A stretch of DNA of 64,000 nucleotides from Bradyrhizobium glycinis (GTDB taxonomy: Bacteria; Pseudomonadota; Alphaproteobacteria; Rhizobiales; Xanthobacteraceae), in contig NZ_JACCHQ010000001.1 of assembly GCF_016031655.1 (NCBI RefSeq), positions 248,001 to 312,000 on the forward strand, written 5' to 3'. The stretch's first letter is position 1. Each line of letters starts with the position of its first letter. The position numbers and the translations under genes are program-made. Shown one piece after another: positions 1 through 8,001 of the stretch. The notes under the pieces were generated by a model. The model saw nothing but the letters and a program-made list of their open reading frames with translations, had not been told where the DNA came from and ran no database searches.

Positions 1-3
1 CCA

Positions 4-636
4 CTAGCGGCGCAGCGTGAACGCGTCCACGCTTCGCCGGTGCTCCCATTTCGCCTGTTCCAGCTCGGGCCGGTCGCACTCGAGCTCGGGATAGCCGATG
101 CAGAGATAGGCGATGAATTTCCACGATGACGGCACGTCGAGGATGGCGTGAATGCGATCCGGATTGAGGATCGATACCCAGCCGAGGCCGATGCCCTCGG
201 CACGCGCGGAGAGCCACATCGCAGTGATCGCGGCGACCACGGAATATTCCGTCGTTTCAGGCATGGTCGCGCGGCCGAGGCCGTGGCCGATGTCGCTGGC
301 CTTGTCGGCGAACACGGCGAGATGGCCGGGCGCCTGTTCGAGGCCCGACAGTTTCAGCGTGGCATAGCGCGCCGCGCGCTCGCCGGAATAGCAACTCAAG
401 GCGTCGGCGTTGCACGCCTTGAAATCCTCGGTGATCGCTCCGCGACGTGCAGCGTCTTCGACGACGACGAAGCGCCAGGGCTGGCTGAGGCCGACCGAAG
501 GCGAGAGGCAGGCGGTCTCGATCAGGCGATCGATCGCACCCTGCGGCAATGGAGTGCTGCGGAAGCGGCGCACGTCGCGGCGCCAGACGAACAGCTCGCG
601 CAAGTGCTGGCGGAAGGTGTCGTCGAACTCGACCAT
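4..636 (-). CDS. bluB: 5,6-dimethylbenzimidazole synthase BluB
   Basis: BluB is a flavin-destructase of the nitroreductase fold that consumes FMNH2 and O2 to make 5,6-dimethylbenzimidazole, the lower ligand of cobalamin. The 210-residue length fits the family. The FMN-binding RRDVRRFR stretch is at residues 19-26 and GLGWVSI at 150-156. D21 and S155 probably match the aspartate and serine shown to matter in Sinorhizobium BluB (inference from alignment by eye). The gene follows cobV after a 4-nt gap and is the last of the minus-strand cobU-cobV-bluB set, so ligand synthesis and its attachment are co-expressed. Confidence 0.93.
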   Translation of the reverse strand: MVEFDDTFRQHLRELFVWRRDVRRFRSTPLPQGAIDRLIETACLSPSVGLSQPWRFVVVEDAARRGAITEDFKACNADALSCYSGERAARYATLKLSGLEQAPGHLAVFADKASDIGHGLGRATMPETTEYSVVAAITAMWLSARAEGIGLGWVSILNPDRIHAILDVPSSWKFIAYLCIGYPELECDRPELEQAKWEHRRSVDAFTLRR

Positions 637-640
637 GAGG

Positions 641-1423
641 TCATCGCCCCATCTGGAAGGACGCGGCGACCAGCAGGATCAGGATCTCGCCCGTCTGCTC
701 GAACGCGCCGAGAATGTCGCCGGTCTGCCCGCCGATCTGGCGGATGGCAAGCCGCGCCAGCAGCAGGCCGGCCAGCGACAGCAGGATCAGGCCGGCCAGC
801 GCCTCGCCCGGCCCCAACGCCAGGGCAAGCGCAAGCGTTCCAAGTGCGAAGGCGATCGCCACGCTGCGGCCGGGCGGCGCCCCGACGCTGGCCGACAGCC
901 CATCCGGTCGCGCAGGCGGCACCAGCGACATGAAGGCGGGCACGCCGGCGCGGGCAGCAGCGTGCGCCGCGCACAGCGCGAGCATGACGGCCCATGGATT
1001 TGCGATCGTCGCAAGCGCGCCCCAGCGCAGGCCGAACGACAGGATGAGTGCGCAGACGCCATAGGTCCCGATCCGGCTGTCGCGCATGATCTCGAGCTTG
1101 CGCTCGCGGGTGCGGCCGCCGCCGAGTCCGTCGGCGGTGTCGGCAAGGCCGTCCTCGTGCAGCGCGCCGGTGATGAGGGCGGTGGTGGCCAGCACGAGCA
1201 GAGCGGCAAGGCTCGGCGTCAGTCCGAAGCGAATGGCGATCTTGTAAGTGAGGGCGCCGGCGAGGCCGACCAGCAGTCCCGCGACCGGCAGCGCCCAGGT
1301 CGCGCGCGCGATCGCGCCGTCACCGGCGGGTTTTGGCGGACCCAGGGGCAGGATCGTCACGAACGATGCAGCGATGCGGAGATCGGCGACGGCGTCTCGC
1401 AAGATTTCGGCGCGCGGCATCAT
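641..1423 (-). CDS. cobV: Adenosylcobinamide-GDP ribazoletransferase (cobalamin synthase)
   Basis: This integral membrane enzyme joins adenosylcobinamide-GDP to alpha-ribazole(-phosphate), closing the nucleotide loop (CobS in Salmonella naming). The 260-residue product has several hydrophobic segments and the family's acidic motif HEDGLADTADGLGGG near residues 89-103. The frame is open further upstream, but the start at 1423 is preferred: it overlaps the cobU stop in ATGA form and gives MMPRAEILRDAV, a normal N-terminus. It lies between cobU and bluB in one transcript. Confidence 0.93.
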   Translation of the reverse strand: MMPRAEILRDAVADLRIAASFVTILPLGPPKPAGDGAIARATWALPVAGLLVGLAGALTYKIAIRFGLTPSLAALLVLATTALITGALHEDGLADTADGLGGGRTRERKLEIMRDSRIGTYGVCALILSFGLRWGALATIANPWAVMLALCAAHAAARAGVPAFMSLVPPARPDGLSASVGAPPGRSVAIAFALGTLALALALGPGEALAGLILLSLAGLLLARLAIRQIGGQTGDILGAFEQTGEILILLVAASFQMGR

Positions 1424-1923
1424 TTCAGCTTCATCGGCAGGCCGGCGACCACGAACTCGACCTCGTCGGCGACACCGGCAATGACCTGGTTCATGATCCC
1501 GGCGGCATCGCGGAAGCTGCGCGCCAGCGCGTTGTCGGGCACGATGCCGAGGCCGACCTCGTTGGTGACGAAGACCACGGGGCTGTCGAGGCGGGGCAGG
1601 GCGTCGGCGAGCTCTCTCACCTCTCGCTCCCAATCGCGCGCCGCATGCATCAGGTTGGAGAGCCACAGCGTCAGGCAATCGACGAGCCTTGCGCCGCCGC
1701 CTTCGGTTGCGAGCAGCGCGGGCACGAGATCGAGCGGCACCTCGCGCTCGATCCAATCGCTTCCGCGGCGCGCGCGATGTCTTGCGATGCGTTCCTGCAT
1801 TTCGCCATCGAGCGCCTCGGCCGTCGCGATGTAGACGGGCTGGCCGGGACAGCTGCGCGCGCGCGCTTCCGCCCGGGTGCTCTTGCCCGATCGCGCCCCA
1901 CCGGTGATCAAGATGACGGCCAT
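1420..1923 (-). CDS. cobU: Bifunctional adenosylcobinamide kinase / adenosylcobinamide-phosphate guanylyltransferase
   Basis: CobU (CobP in Pseudomonas denitrificans naming) phosphorylates adenosylcobinamide and then adds GMP. The 167-residue protein has the P-loop GGARSGKS at residues 8-15. H49 in IARHRARRG matches the histidine guanylylated in Salmonella CobU. NEVGLGIVP, a conserved family segment, lies near 121-129. A good Shine-Dalgarno AGGAG sits six bases before the ATG. It is first of the minus-strand set and is divergent from cobD across 121 nt that must hold both promoters. Confidence 0.94.
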   Translation of the reverse strand: MAVILITGGARSGKSTRAEARARSCPGQPVYIATAEALDGEMQERIARHRARRGSDWIEREVPLDLVPALLATEGGGARLVDCLTLWLSNLMHAARDWEREVRELADALPRLDSPVVFVTNEVGLGIVPDNALARSFRDAAGIMNQVIAGVADEVEFVVAGLPMKLK

Positions 1924-2044
1924 GAAGGTCTCCTGCGATGAGCACTAATCATCAAACGCGGCCAAAGACAAAGCCGAAATCAGGCGGCGAGGGGCTTGCG
2001 CTCGGCCGCCGTCTTGCGCAACAGGGGCGGCACAGGAGCTAGAT

Positions 2045-2986
2045 GTGAACTTTGCGGGCGCGATGGTGGTGGCGATGGCGGTGGATGCCCTGCTGGGCTG
2101 GCCGGCGTGGCTGTTCGCGCGGATCGGCCATCCCGTCACCTGGCTCGGCGGGCTGATCGCCGCCATCGACACCGCCTGGAATCGCGCGTCCGATCCGCCG
2201 GCTTTGCGTCGAGCCGCCGGCGTCGCCGGCGCGCTTGCGGTGATCGCGCTTTCCGCGGCACTCGGCTGGGCGCTGCAATCGCTGTTTCCGTCGGGTTGGA
2301 TCCAGATCGTGCTGATTGGCATCCTGGCCTGGCCGTTGGTCGCGCTGCGCTCGCTGCAAGATCATGTGGCTGCGGTGGCCACGCCCTTGCTGGCCGGCGA
2401 CGTCGCCGCGGCGCGCGAAGCGGTCTCGCGCATCGTCGGCCGCGATCCCGCAAGCCTCGATCAAGCCGGCATCGCGCGCGCTGCGATCGAGAGCCTTGCC
2501 GAAAACGCCTCCGACGGCATCGTCGCGCCGGTGTTCTGGGGCGCGCTGTTCGGCTTGCCCGGTATCCTCGGCTACAAGGCGATCAACACGCTGGACTCCA
2601 TGATCGGCCACCGCAGCGAACGCCACAAAGCCTTTGGCTGGGCGGCGGCGCGCATCGACGATGTCGCCAATTTCATCCCGGCGCGGCTGACCGGATTCCT
2701 GTTCGTGCTGCTGGCACCGCAGCGGTCGGAGGCACTGGCGTGCATGACGCGCGATGCGCGCCGTCATCGCTCGCCCAATGCCGGCTGGCCGGAAGCGGCG
2801 ATGGCGGGCGGACTCGGTGTGCGGCTCAGCGGTCCCCGCATCTATCACGGCAGCGCGACCGACGAGCCCTGGCTGAACGAAGGCGCGCGCGATCCGCGCG
2901 CCGCTGACATCGCGGAGGCGCTGACCGTCCACCGTCGCGCCATGCTGCTGGTCGCAGGCGTGCTTGCGATCCTGGCTTTCGCGTGA
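2045..2986 (+). CDS. cobD: Adenosylcobinamide-phosphate synthase CobD/CbiB
   Basis: This membrane protein attaches (R)-1-amino-2-propanol O-phosphate to adenosylcobyric acid. The 313-residue product has hydrophobic segments at both ends and family motifs such as GHPVTWLGG near the N-terminus and ENASDGIVAPVFWG near 155-168. The start is GTG: AGGAG at 2034-2038 stands six bases before it, and the only nearby ATG is followed directly by a stop. It is followed without a real gap by cobC, whose enzyme makes its substrate, so the two form an aminopropanol-arm operon. Confidence 0.93.
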   Translation: MNFAGAMVVAMAVDALLGWPAWLFARIGHPVTWLGGLIAAIDTAWNRASDPPALRRAAGVAGALAVIALSAALGWALQSLFPSGWIQIVLIGILAWPLVALRSLQDHVAAVATPLLAGDVAAAREAVSRIVGRDPASLDQAGIARAAIESLAENASDGIVAPVFWGALFGLPGILGYKAINTLDSMIGHRSERHKAFGWAAARIDDVANFIPARLTGFLFVLLAPQRSEALACMTRDARRHRSPNAGWPEAAMAGGLGVRLSGPRIYHGSATDEPWLNEGARDPRAADIAEALTVHRRAMLLVAGVLAILAFA

Positions 2987-2997
2987 AAGAACGGGGC

Positions 2998-3957
2998 ATG
3001 CGCGAGCACGGTGGAAATCTGGATCAGGCCCGGCAGCGGTTTGGCGGCCGCGCGGAGGATTGGATCGACCTGTCGACCGGCATCAACCGGCTGCCCTATC
3101 CCGTGGCCGAGGTGAGCGCGCGCGCGTGGAGCGCGCTGCCCTCGCGCGCCGAGATCGAGGCTCTGCATCGAGCCGCGCAGCAGGCCTATCGCACGAGCGC
3201 GCCGGTTGTTGCTGTGGGTGGTGCACAGGCCGCCATCCAATTGTTGCCGCAACTCGCGGCGACCGGGTGCGCGCGTATCCTCGCGCCGACCTATAATGAA
3301 TATGCCGGAGTTCTATCGGCCACGGGCTGGGACGTTCAGGAGGTTGCGGAGTTCGATGCGCTGGCGGGGGCGGACCTCGCCATCGTCGTCAATCCCAACA
3401 ATCCAGACGGGCGGTGCCATTCGCGCAAGGATCTGCTCGCGTTGCTGCCGCGCGTCGGCCGTCTCGTGATCGACGAAAGCTTTGCCGATGCCGTTCCGCA
3501 ATTGTCGCTTGCAGCCGAAGCGGATCGGCCGGGCCTGCTGATCCTGCGCTCCTTCGGAAAGTTTTATGGCTTGGCCGGCCTGCGGCTCGGCTTCGCCATC
3601 GGTGATGCCGCCGACATCGACAGGCTTGCCGCGATGTCGGGTCCATGGCCTGTTTCGGGCGCGGCGATCAAAATCGGCTGCCGTGCCTTGCGCGATGAGG
3701 CCTGGGCCGCGGCAACGTCGGCGCGGCTCGCGCGCGATTGTGTTCGTCTCGACGCGATGGCGCATTCACAAGGTTGGCGGCTCATCGGCGGCACGCCGCT
3801 GTTTCGCTTGTATGAAACCCCTGACGCGCGGGCCTCTCAAGACAAGCTCGCGCGCGCCCACATCTGGTCCCGCGTCTTCGCGCAGCAGCCGACATGGCTG
3901 CGCCTCGGGCTTCCCGGCAGCGAAGCCGAATGGGCGCGCCTCAGCCGAGCATTGTGA
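2998..3957 (+). CDS. cobC: L-threonine-O-3-phosphate decarboxylase CobC (PLP aminotransferase fold)
   Basis: CobC is a fold-type I PLP enzyme that yields the aminopropanol phosphate used by CobD. The HGGNLDQARQRFGG start is typical. NPNNPDGR, the VIDESFAD region and the PLP lysine in RSFGKFYGLAGLRLG are all present. The ATG at 2998 fits the family N-terminus best. An in-frame GTG at 2983 that overlaps the cobD stop would add five residues and cannot be excluded, since this region often uses GTGA overlaps. About 319 residues. A convergent palindromic element separates it from cobQ. Confidence 0.9.
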   Translation: MREHGGNLDQARQRFGGRAEDWIDLSTGINRLPYPVAEVSARAWSALPSRAEIEALHRAAQQAYRTSAPVVAVGGAQAAIQLLPQLAATGCARILAPTYNEYAGVLSATGWDVQEVAEFDALAGADLAIVVNPNNPDGRCHSRKDLLALLPRVGRLVIDESFADAVPQLSLAAEADRPGLLILRSFGKFYGLAGLRLGFAIGDAADIDRLAAMSGPWPVSGAAIKIGCRALRDEAWAAATSARLARDCVRLDAMAHSQGWRLIGGTPLFRLYETPDARASQDKLARAHIWSRVFAQQPTWLRLGLPGSEAEWARLSRAL

Positions 3958-3988
3958 ACGTGGGCTTGATCGCGGCAACGACGGTGCG

Positions 3989-4109
3989 CTCCCTCGCCCG
4001 CTTGCGGGAGAGGGTCGGGGAGAGGGTGTTTCCGCAACGGGACAATCTCCAAGAGGAGAAAGCCCTCACCCGGCGCTTCGCGCCGACCTCTCCCGCAAGC
4101 GGGAGAGGT
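3989..4109. repeat. Paired palindromic intergenic element between convergent cobC and cobQ
   Basis: Two inverted copies of a GCGGGAGAGG-type sequence lie in the 190-nt gap. The second, 4086-4109, is a perfect palindrome with 11-bp arms around AA. The first, about 3989-4015, is a near copy. Between them is a GGCGC-TTC-GCGCC-type stem at 4072-4084. Placement between convergent genes suggests a bidirectional terminator. Elements of this form are common between genes in Bradyrhizobium and relatives (general knowledge; copy number here not checked). Confidence 0.7.
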
Positions 4110-4147
4110 GAACCAGCCGCGGCTATCGATTCAACCTAAAGTCATCT

Positions 4148-5596
4148 CTAGCGGGTTAGCGCGAGCAGGCCTTCGACGTCGAGATGCTTTTCCATGTGAT
4201 CGGCAAGGGCGTCGAGCGCGCTCTCGACCCTGGCGTGATAGGGCTCGTCGCCTGCGGGAATGTCGAGCTTGGCGAGGTATGCCTTGCGGAAATCATCCGA
4301 CGTGAACAGGCCGTGCAGATAGCTGCCCTGCACACGTCCGTCGCGCGAGACGGCACCTTCGGGCTGGCCGCCTAGCGTCGCGAAGGGGCGGGCGCGATCC
4401 GGGCCGTCGGTGCGGCCAATGTGGATCTCGTAGGCCTGGATCGGCCGATCCGTCGCCGCGTGCACGGCCGCAACACGCGTGAGGGTTTTCTGCGGGCTCA
4501 TCACCGTCTCGACATCGAGAAGCCCGAGGCCCGGCGTATCGCCTGCAGGTCCCTCGATGCCTTCGGGGTCGGCGACGCTACGCCCCAGCATCTGATAGCC
4601 GCCGCAGAGGCCGAGCACATGGCCGCCTCTGCGGTGGTGCGCGAGCAGATCGATGTCCCAGCCCTGTTCGCGCAAGAAGGCGAGGTCGCCGCGGGTGGAT
4701 TTGGAGCCGGGAATGATGACGAGACGCACATCGCCCGGGATCGCTTCGCCCGGCCGCACCATCACAAGATCGACGCCTGGCTCGAGCTTGAGCGGATCGA
4801 GATCGTCGAAGTTGGCGATCCGCGACAACGCGAGACAGGCGATCTTGCATTGGCCCGGCTTGCGCGCGTCGCGCAGGCCGAGCGCATCCTCAGCCGGCAG
4901 CTCGCCGGCACGCGTGAACCAGGGCAGCACGCCGAGGCCACGCCATGCGGTCTTTTGCTCGATCAGCCTGTAGCCGTCGTCGAACAGCGTCGGATCGCCG
5001 CGGAACTTGTTGATGATGAAGCCAGAGATCATTGCGGCATCGGCGGGGTCGATCACCGTCTTGATGCCGACCAGTTGGGCGATGACGCCGCCGCGGTCGA
5101 TGTCGCCCACCAGCACGACCGGCACATCCGCCTTGCGCGCGAAGCCCATATTGGCGATATCGGACTTGCGCAAATTCACCTCGGCCGGACTGCCGGCGCC
5201 TTCGACCAGCACCAGATCGGCCCGCGCCTTTAGCCGCTCAAAACTCTCCAGCACCGCGCCCATCAGCGATGGCTTCATGGCCGCGTAGTCGCGCGCACGG
5301 GCCGTCGCGATGCGCTTGCCGTGCACGACGATCTGCGCGCCGACATCGGTCTCGGGCTTGAGCAGCACAGGGTTCATGTCGGTGTGCGGCTCGACGCCGG
5401 CGGCGAGGGCCTGCAGCGCCTGGGCGCGGCCGATCTCGCCGCCGTCGACGGTGACGGCGGCGTTATTCGACATGTTCTGCGGCTTGAACGGCAGCACGCG
5501 CAGGCCACGGCGCGTGAAGGCGCGCGCGAGGCCGGCGACGATGAGCGATTTGCCCACGTCCGAGCCGGCCCCCTGAATCATCAATGCGCGTGCCAT
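4148..5596 (-). CDS. cobQ: Cobyric acid synthase CobQ (glutamine-hydrolysing)
   Basis: CobQ amidates side chains b, d, e and g of adenosylcobyrinic acid a,c-diamide, using ATP and glutamine. The N-terminal dethiobiotin-synthetase-like ATPase domain shows GAGSDVGKS at residues 9-17 and [10 protein letters not shown]. The C-terminal class-I-type glutamine amidotransferase has C331 in [10 protein letters not shown] and H428 in GSYLHGLF. At 482 residues it is full length. It follows cobO by 5 nt in the same minus-strand transcript. Confidence 0.95.
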   Translation of the reverse strand: MARALMIQGAGSDVGKSLIVAGLARAFTRRGLRVLPFKPQNMSNNAAVTVDGGEIGRAQALQALAAGVEPHTDMNPVLLKPETDVGAQIVVHGKRIATARARDYAAMKPSLMGAVLESFERLKARADLVLVEGAGSPAEVNLRKSDIANMGFARKADVPVVLVGDIDRGGVIAQLVGIKTVIDPADAAMISGFIINKFRGDPTLFDDGYRLIEQKTAWRGLGVLPWFTRAGELPAEDALGLRDARKPGQCKIACLALSRIANFDDLDPLKLEPGVDLVMVRPGEAIPGDVRLVIIPGSKSTRGDLAFLREQGWDIDLLAHHRRGGHVLGLCGGYQMLGRSVADPEGIEGPAGDTPGLGLLDVETVMSPQKTLTRVAAVHAATDRPIQAYEIHIGRTDGPDRARPFATLGGQPEGAVSRDGRVQGSYLHGLFTSDDFRKAYLAKLDIPAGDEPYHARVESALDALADHMEKHLDVEGLLALTR

Positions 5597-5601
5597 CGAA
5601 T

Positions 5602-6237
5602 CTAGAACTCGACGCCGGCCTGTGCCTTGATGCCGGAACGGAACGGATGCTTGACCAGCGTCATCTCGGTGACGAGGTCGGCGATCTCGATCAGCTCGTC
5701 CTTGGCGTTGCGCCCGGTGAGCACGACATGTGTCATCGCAGGCTTTTGCGTCGTCAGGAAGCCGACGACTTCGGCGATGTCGAGATAATCGTAGCGGAGC
5801 GCGATGTTGATCTCGTCGAGCACGACCATGCGCAGCCGCTCGTCGAGGATCAGCTCCTTGGCCTTCTCCCAGCCCGCGCGCGCGGCGGCGATGTCGCGGG
5901 CGCGGTCCTGCGTCTCCCAGGTGAAGCCTTCGCCCATCGCGTGGAACTGGCAGAGATCGCCGAAATGGCCGGTGAGCAGGCGCCGTTCGCCGGTATCCCA
6001 GGCGCCCTTGATGAATTGCACCACCGCGCAGGGGAAGCCATGCGCGACGCAGCGGACGATCATGCCGAAAGCAGAGGAGGATTTTCCCTTGCCTGCGCCG
6101 GTATGGACGATGATGAGGCCCTTTTGGCCGCTCTTGGTCGCCATGATCTTGTCGCGGGCGGCCTTCTTCTTCGCCATTTTCTGGGCGTGCCTGATGTCGG
6201 TGTTCTCGGGTGTTTGGGTATCCGGTTCAGGTGTCAT
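5602..6237 (-). CDS. cobO: Cob(I)yrinic acid a,c-diamide adenosyltransferase CobO
   Basis: CobO (BtuR/CobA family) transfers the adenosyl group of ATP to cobalt. The 211-residue protein carries the ATP-binding loop [14 protein letters not shown] at residues 45-58 and the conserved [15 protein letters not shown] near 138-152. The reading frame stays open 123 codons further upstream, into the riboswitch region, but the start at 6237 gives the normal family length and has AGGA in front of it. It is divergent from the B12-riboswitch leader of the cobW-cobN operon and its promoter must lie in that shared region. Confidence 0.93.
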   Translation of the reverse strand: MTPEPDTQTPENTDIRHAQKMAKKKAARDKIMATKSGQKGLIIVHTGAGKGKSSSAFGMIVRCVAHGFPCAVVQFIKGAWDTGERRLLTGHFGDLCQFHAMGEGFTWETQDRARDIAAARAGWEKAKELILDERLRMVVLDEINIALRYDYLDIAEVVGFLTTQKPAMTHVVLTGRNAKDELIEIADLVTEMTLVKHPFRSGIKAQAGVEF

Positions 6238-6291
6238 GGGGCCCGGTCCTTCGGCTTGACAAGTGGCGGCCACCGGCAAATGGTGGCCCGG

Positions 6292-6482
6292 CGTTGGTTC
6301 CTGTCCTATGACAGGCGAAGAGGGAATGCGATAGGGTCCGAATCCGCAAGATCTGGATCCAAACTGCAGCCGCCCCCGCGACCGTGACCGGAGAGATGCC
6401 CGAAGCCACTGATTCCTTTTGGGATCGGGAAGGCGGGGATCGAAGGGCGAAAGCTCTGCTCCGCAAGCCGGGAGACCTGCCA
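6292..6482 (+). promoter_or_regulatory. Cobalamin (B12) riboswitch 1, leader of the DUF1636-cobW-cobN operon
   Basis: The conserved cobalamin-aptamer landmarks occur in order. They are AGGGAATGCG at 6321-6330, GCCGCCCCCGC near 6369-6379, GCCACTG at 6405-6411, CGGGAAGGC near 6426-6434, and the B12 box AAGCCGGGAGACCTGCC ending at 6482. It precedes the first gene by about 110 nt. Known riboswitches of this class lower expression when adenosylcobalamin is abundant, so this one should repress the downstream biosynthesis operon. The outer boundaries are approximate. Confidence 0.92.
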
Positions 6483-6556
6483 GCGCGGACGAGTTTTGGA
6501 CCGGCGGACGGGGTGTTCCGCGACGGGGAAGCGGGCCTTCAGGAGAATGGTCCGTG

Positions 6557-6595
6557 CGCCTCATCGCCTCCCGCTGTTTATCCTGGAAGAGGCGA
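6557..6595 (+). promoter_or_regulatory. Candidate ribosome-binding-site sequestering stem after riboswitch 1
   Basis: GAGGCG at 6589-6594 overlaps the Shine-Dalgarno region (GGAAGAGG) of the DUF1636 gene. It can pair with either of two CGCCTC copies upstream, at 6557-6562 and 6565-6570. Two equivalent anti-SD arms would let the RNA hide the ribosome-binding site, as expected for translational control by a B12 riboswitch. Pairing is seen in the sequence; function is inferred. Confidence 0.5.
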
Positions 6596-6970
6596 ATGAC
6601 CGTCACACTTCACGTCTGCATCACCTGCCGAGCCGGCCAGACGCTTGGCGAGGGCGAGACGACGCCCGGCAAGCGCCTGCATGGCGCTATCCTCGAGGCC
6701 GGCGTGCCCGACGGCGTCAGCGTGGTTCCCGTCGAATGCCTGTCGGCCTGCAGCCAAGGCTGCTCGGTCGCGCTCAGCGCGCCGGGCCGCTGGTCCTATG
6801 TCTATGGCCGCCTGTCCGATGCCAATGCGCAGGACGTGGTCGCGGGCGCCGCGGCCTACGCGGCCGCGCCGGACGGAATCGTGCCATGGCGTAGCCGTCC
6901 CGAAATCTTCCGCAAGCAATCGCTTGCCCGCATTCCCCCTGTTACCGTCGTGCCGGAGGCCGCTGAATGA
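6596..6970 (+). CDS. DUF1636 family small metal-binding protein, cobalamin operon
   Basis: This 124-residue protein is the first gene after riboswitch 1. Five cysteines are arranged as C8-x2-C11 and C48-x3-C52-x3-C56, like thioredoxin-fold [2Fe-2S] ferredoxins, so it probably binds metal or a cluster. Function is not established. Sitting directly before cobW (ATGA overlap) and cobN, it may assist cobalt delivery or redox for the chelatase. The frame is open further upstream into the riboswitch, but the ATG at 6596 has GGAAGAGG just before it. Confidence 0.8.
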   Translation: MTVTLHVCITCRAGQTLGEGETTPGKRLHGAILEAGVPDGVSVVPVECLSACSQGCSVALSAPGRWSYVYGRLSDANAQDVVAGAAAYAAAPDGIVPWRSRPEIFRKQSLARIPPVTVVPEAAE

Positions 6971-8001
6971 ACTCGCTCGCAAAAGTCCCGGTCACGGTGG
7001 TCACCGGTTTCCTCGGTTCCGGCAAGACGACGCTGATCCAGCATCTTCTCAGCAATGCCGGCGGCAAGAAGCTCGCGGTGCTCGTCAACGAATTCGGCAG
7101 CGAGGGCGTCGACGGCGAGATCCTGAAGTCCTGCGCCGATGCTAACTGCCCGGAGGAGAACATCGTCGAGCTCGCCAATGGCTGCATCTGCTGCACGGTG
7201 GCCGACGATTTCATTCCGACCATGGAGCAATTGCTGGCGCGCCCGGTGCGGCCCGATCACATCCTGATCGAGACCTCGGGCCTGGCATTGCCGAAGCCGC
7301 TCTTGAAGGCGTTCGACTGGCCGGAGATCCGCTCGCGCATCACGGTCGACGGCGTGATCGCGCTCGCCGATGCAGAGGCCGTTGCGGCCGGCCGCTTCGC
7401 GCCGGACCCGGCTGCGGTGGAAGCGCAGCGCGCGGCGGACGACAATCTCGACCACGAGACGCCGCTGTCGGAGGTGTTCGAGGACCAGATCGCCTGTGCC
7501 GATATCGTGCTGCTGACCAAGGCCGATCTTGCGGGCTCCGCGGGAATCGAAGCCGCAAAGGCGGCGATCACCGCCGAGATGCCGCGCCGCGTGCCTATGC
7601 TGCCCGTCACCGACGGTGCGATCGATGCGCGCGTCATCCTCGGCCTCGGCGCGGCGGCCGAGAATGATCTCGCCGCGCGGCCCTCCCATCATGATGGCGA
7701 GGAGGAGCACGAGCACGACGACTTTGCTTCGGTCGTGATCGACCTTCCAGAGGTTGCTGACGTCGATGCGCTGATTTCATCGGTCCAGAAGCTGGCGCGC
7801 GAGCAGAACGTGCTGCGTGCCAAGGGCTACATCGCGGTTACGGGCAAGCCGATGCGCCTGTTGCTGCAGGCGGTCGGCGAGCGCGTGCGCCACCAGTTCG
7901 ACAAGCCATGGGGCGCGGGTCACCGGCAGTCCAAGCTCGTCGTGATCGGCGAGCATGGCGATATCGACGAAGCCGCTATCAAGGCAGGACTTGGTATCTG
8001 A
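6967..8001 (+). CDS. cobW: CobW, COG0523 GTPase (putative cobalt chaperone)
   Basis: CobW is a G3E-family GTPase thought to deliver Co(II) to the CobNST chelatase. It has Walker A GFLGSGKTT at residues 14-22, the metal site CICC at 73-76, guanine motif TKAD at 184-187, and a His/acid-rich stretch HHDGEEEHEHDD at 241-252 that could bind metal. A CobW C-terminal domain follows. At 344 residues it has normal length. It overlaps the DUF1636 gene by 4 nt and its stop shares a base with the cobN start. Confidence 0.95.
   Translation: MNSLAKVPVTVVTGFLGSGKTTLIQHLLSNAGGKKLAVLVNEFGSEGVDGEILKSCADANCPEENIVELANGCICCTVADDFIPTMEQLLARPVRPDHILIETSGLALPKPLLKAFDWPEIRSRITVDGVIALADAEAVAAGRFAPDPAAVEAQRAADDNLDHETPLSEVFEDQIACADIVLLTKADLAGSAGIEAAKAAITAEMPRRVPMLPVTDGAIDARVILGLGAAAENDLAARPSHHDGEEEHEHDDFASVVIDLPEVADVDALISSVQKLAREQNVLRAKGYIAVTGKPMRLLLQAVGERVRHQFDKPWGAGHRQSKLVVIGEHGDIDEAAIKAGLGI

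Noticed and set aside
6238..6595. A second riboswitch for cobO on the minus strand
   Set aside because: All aptamer landmarks read in order only on the plus strand; none is found in order on the minus strand.
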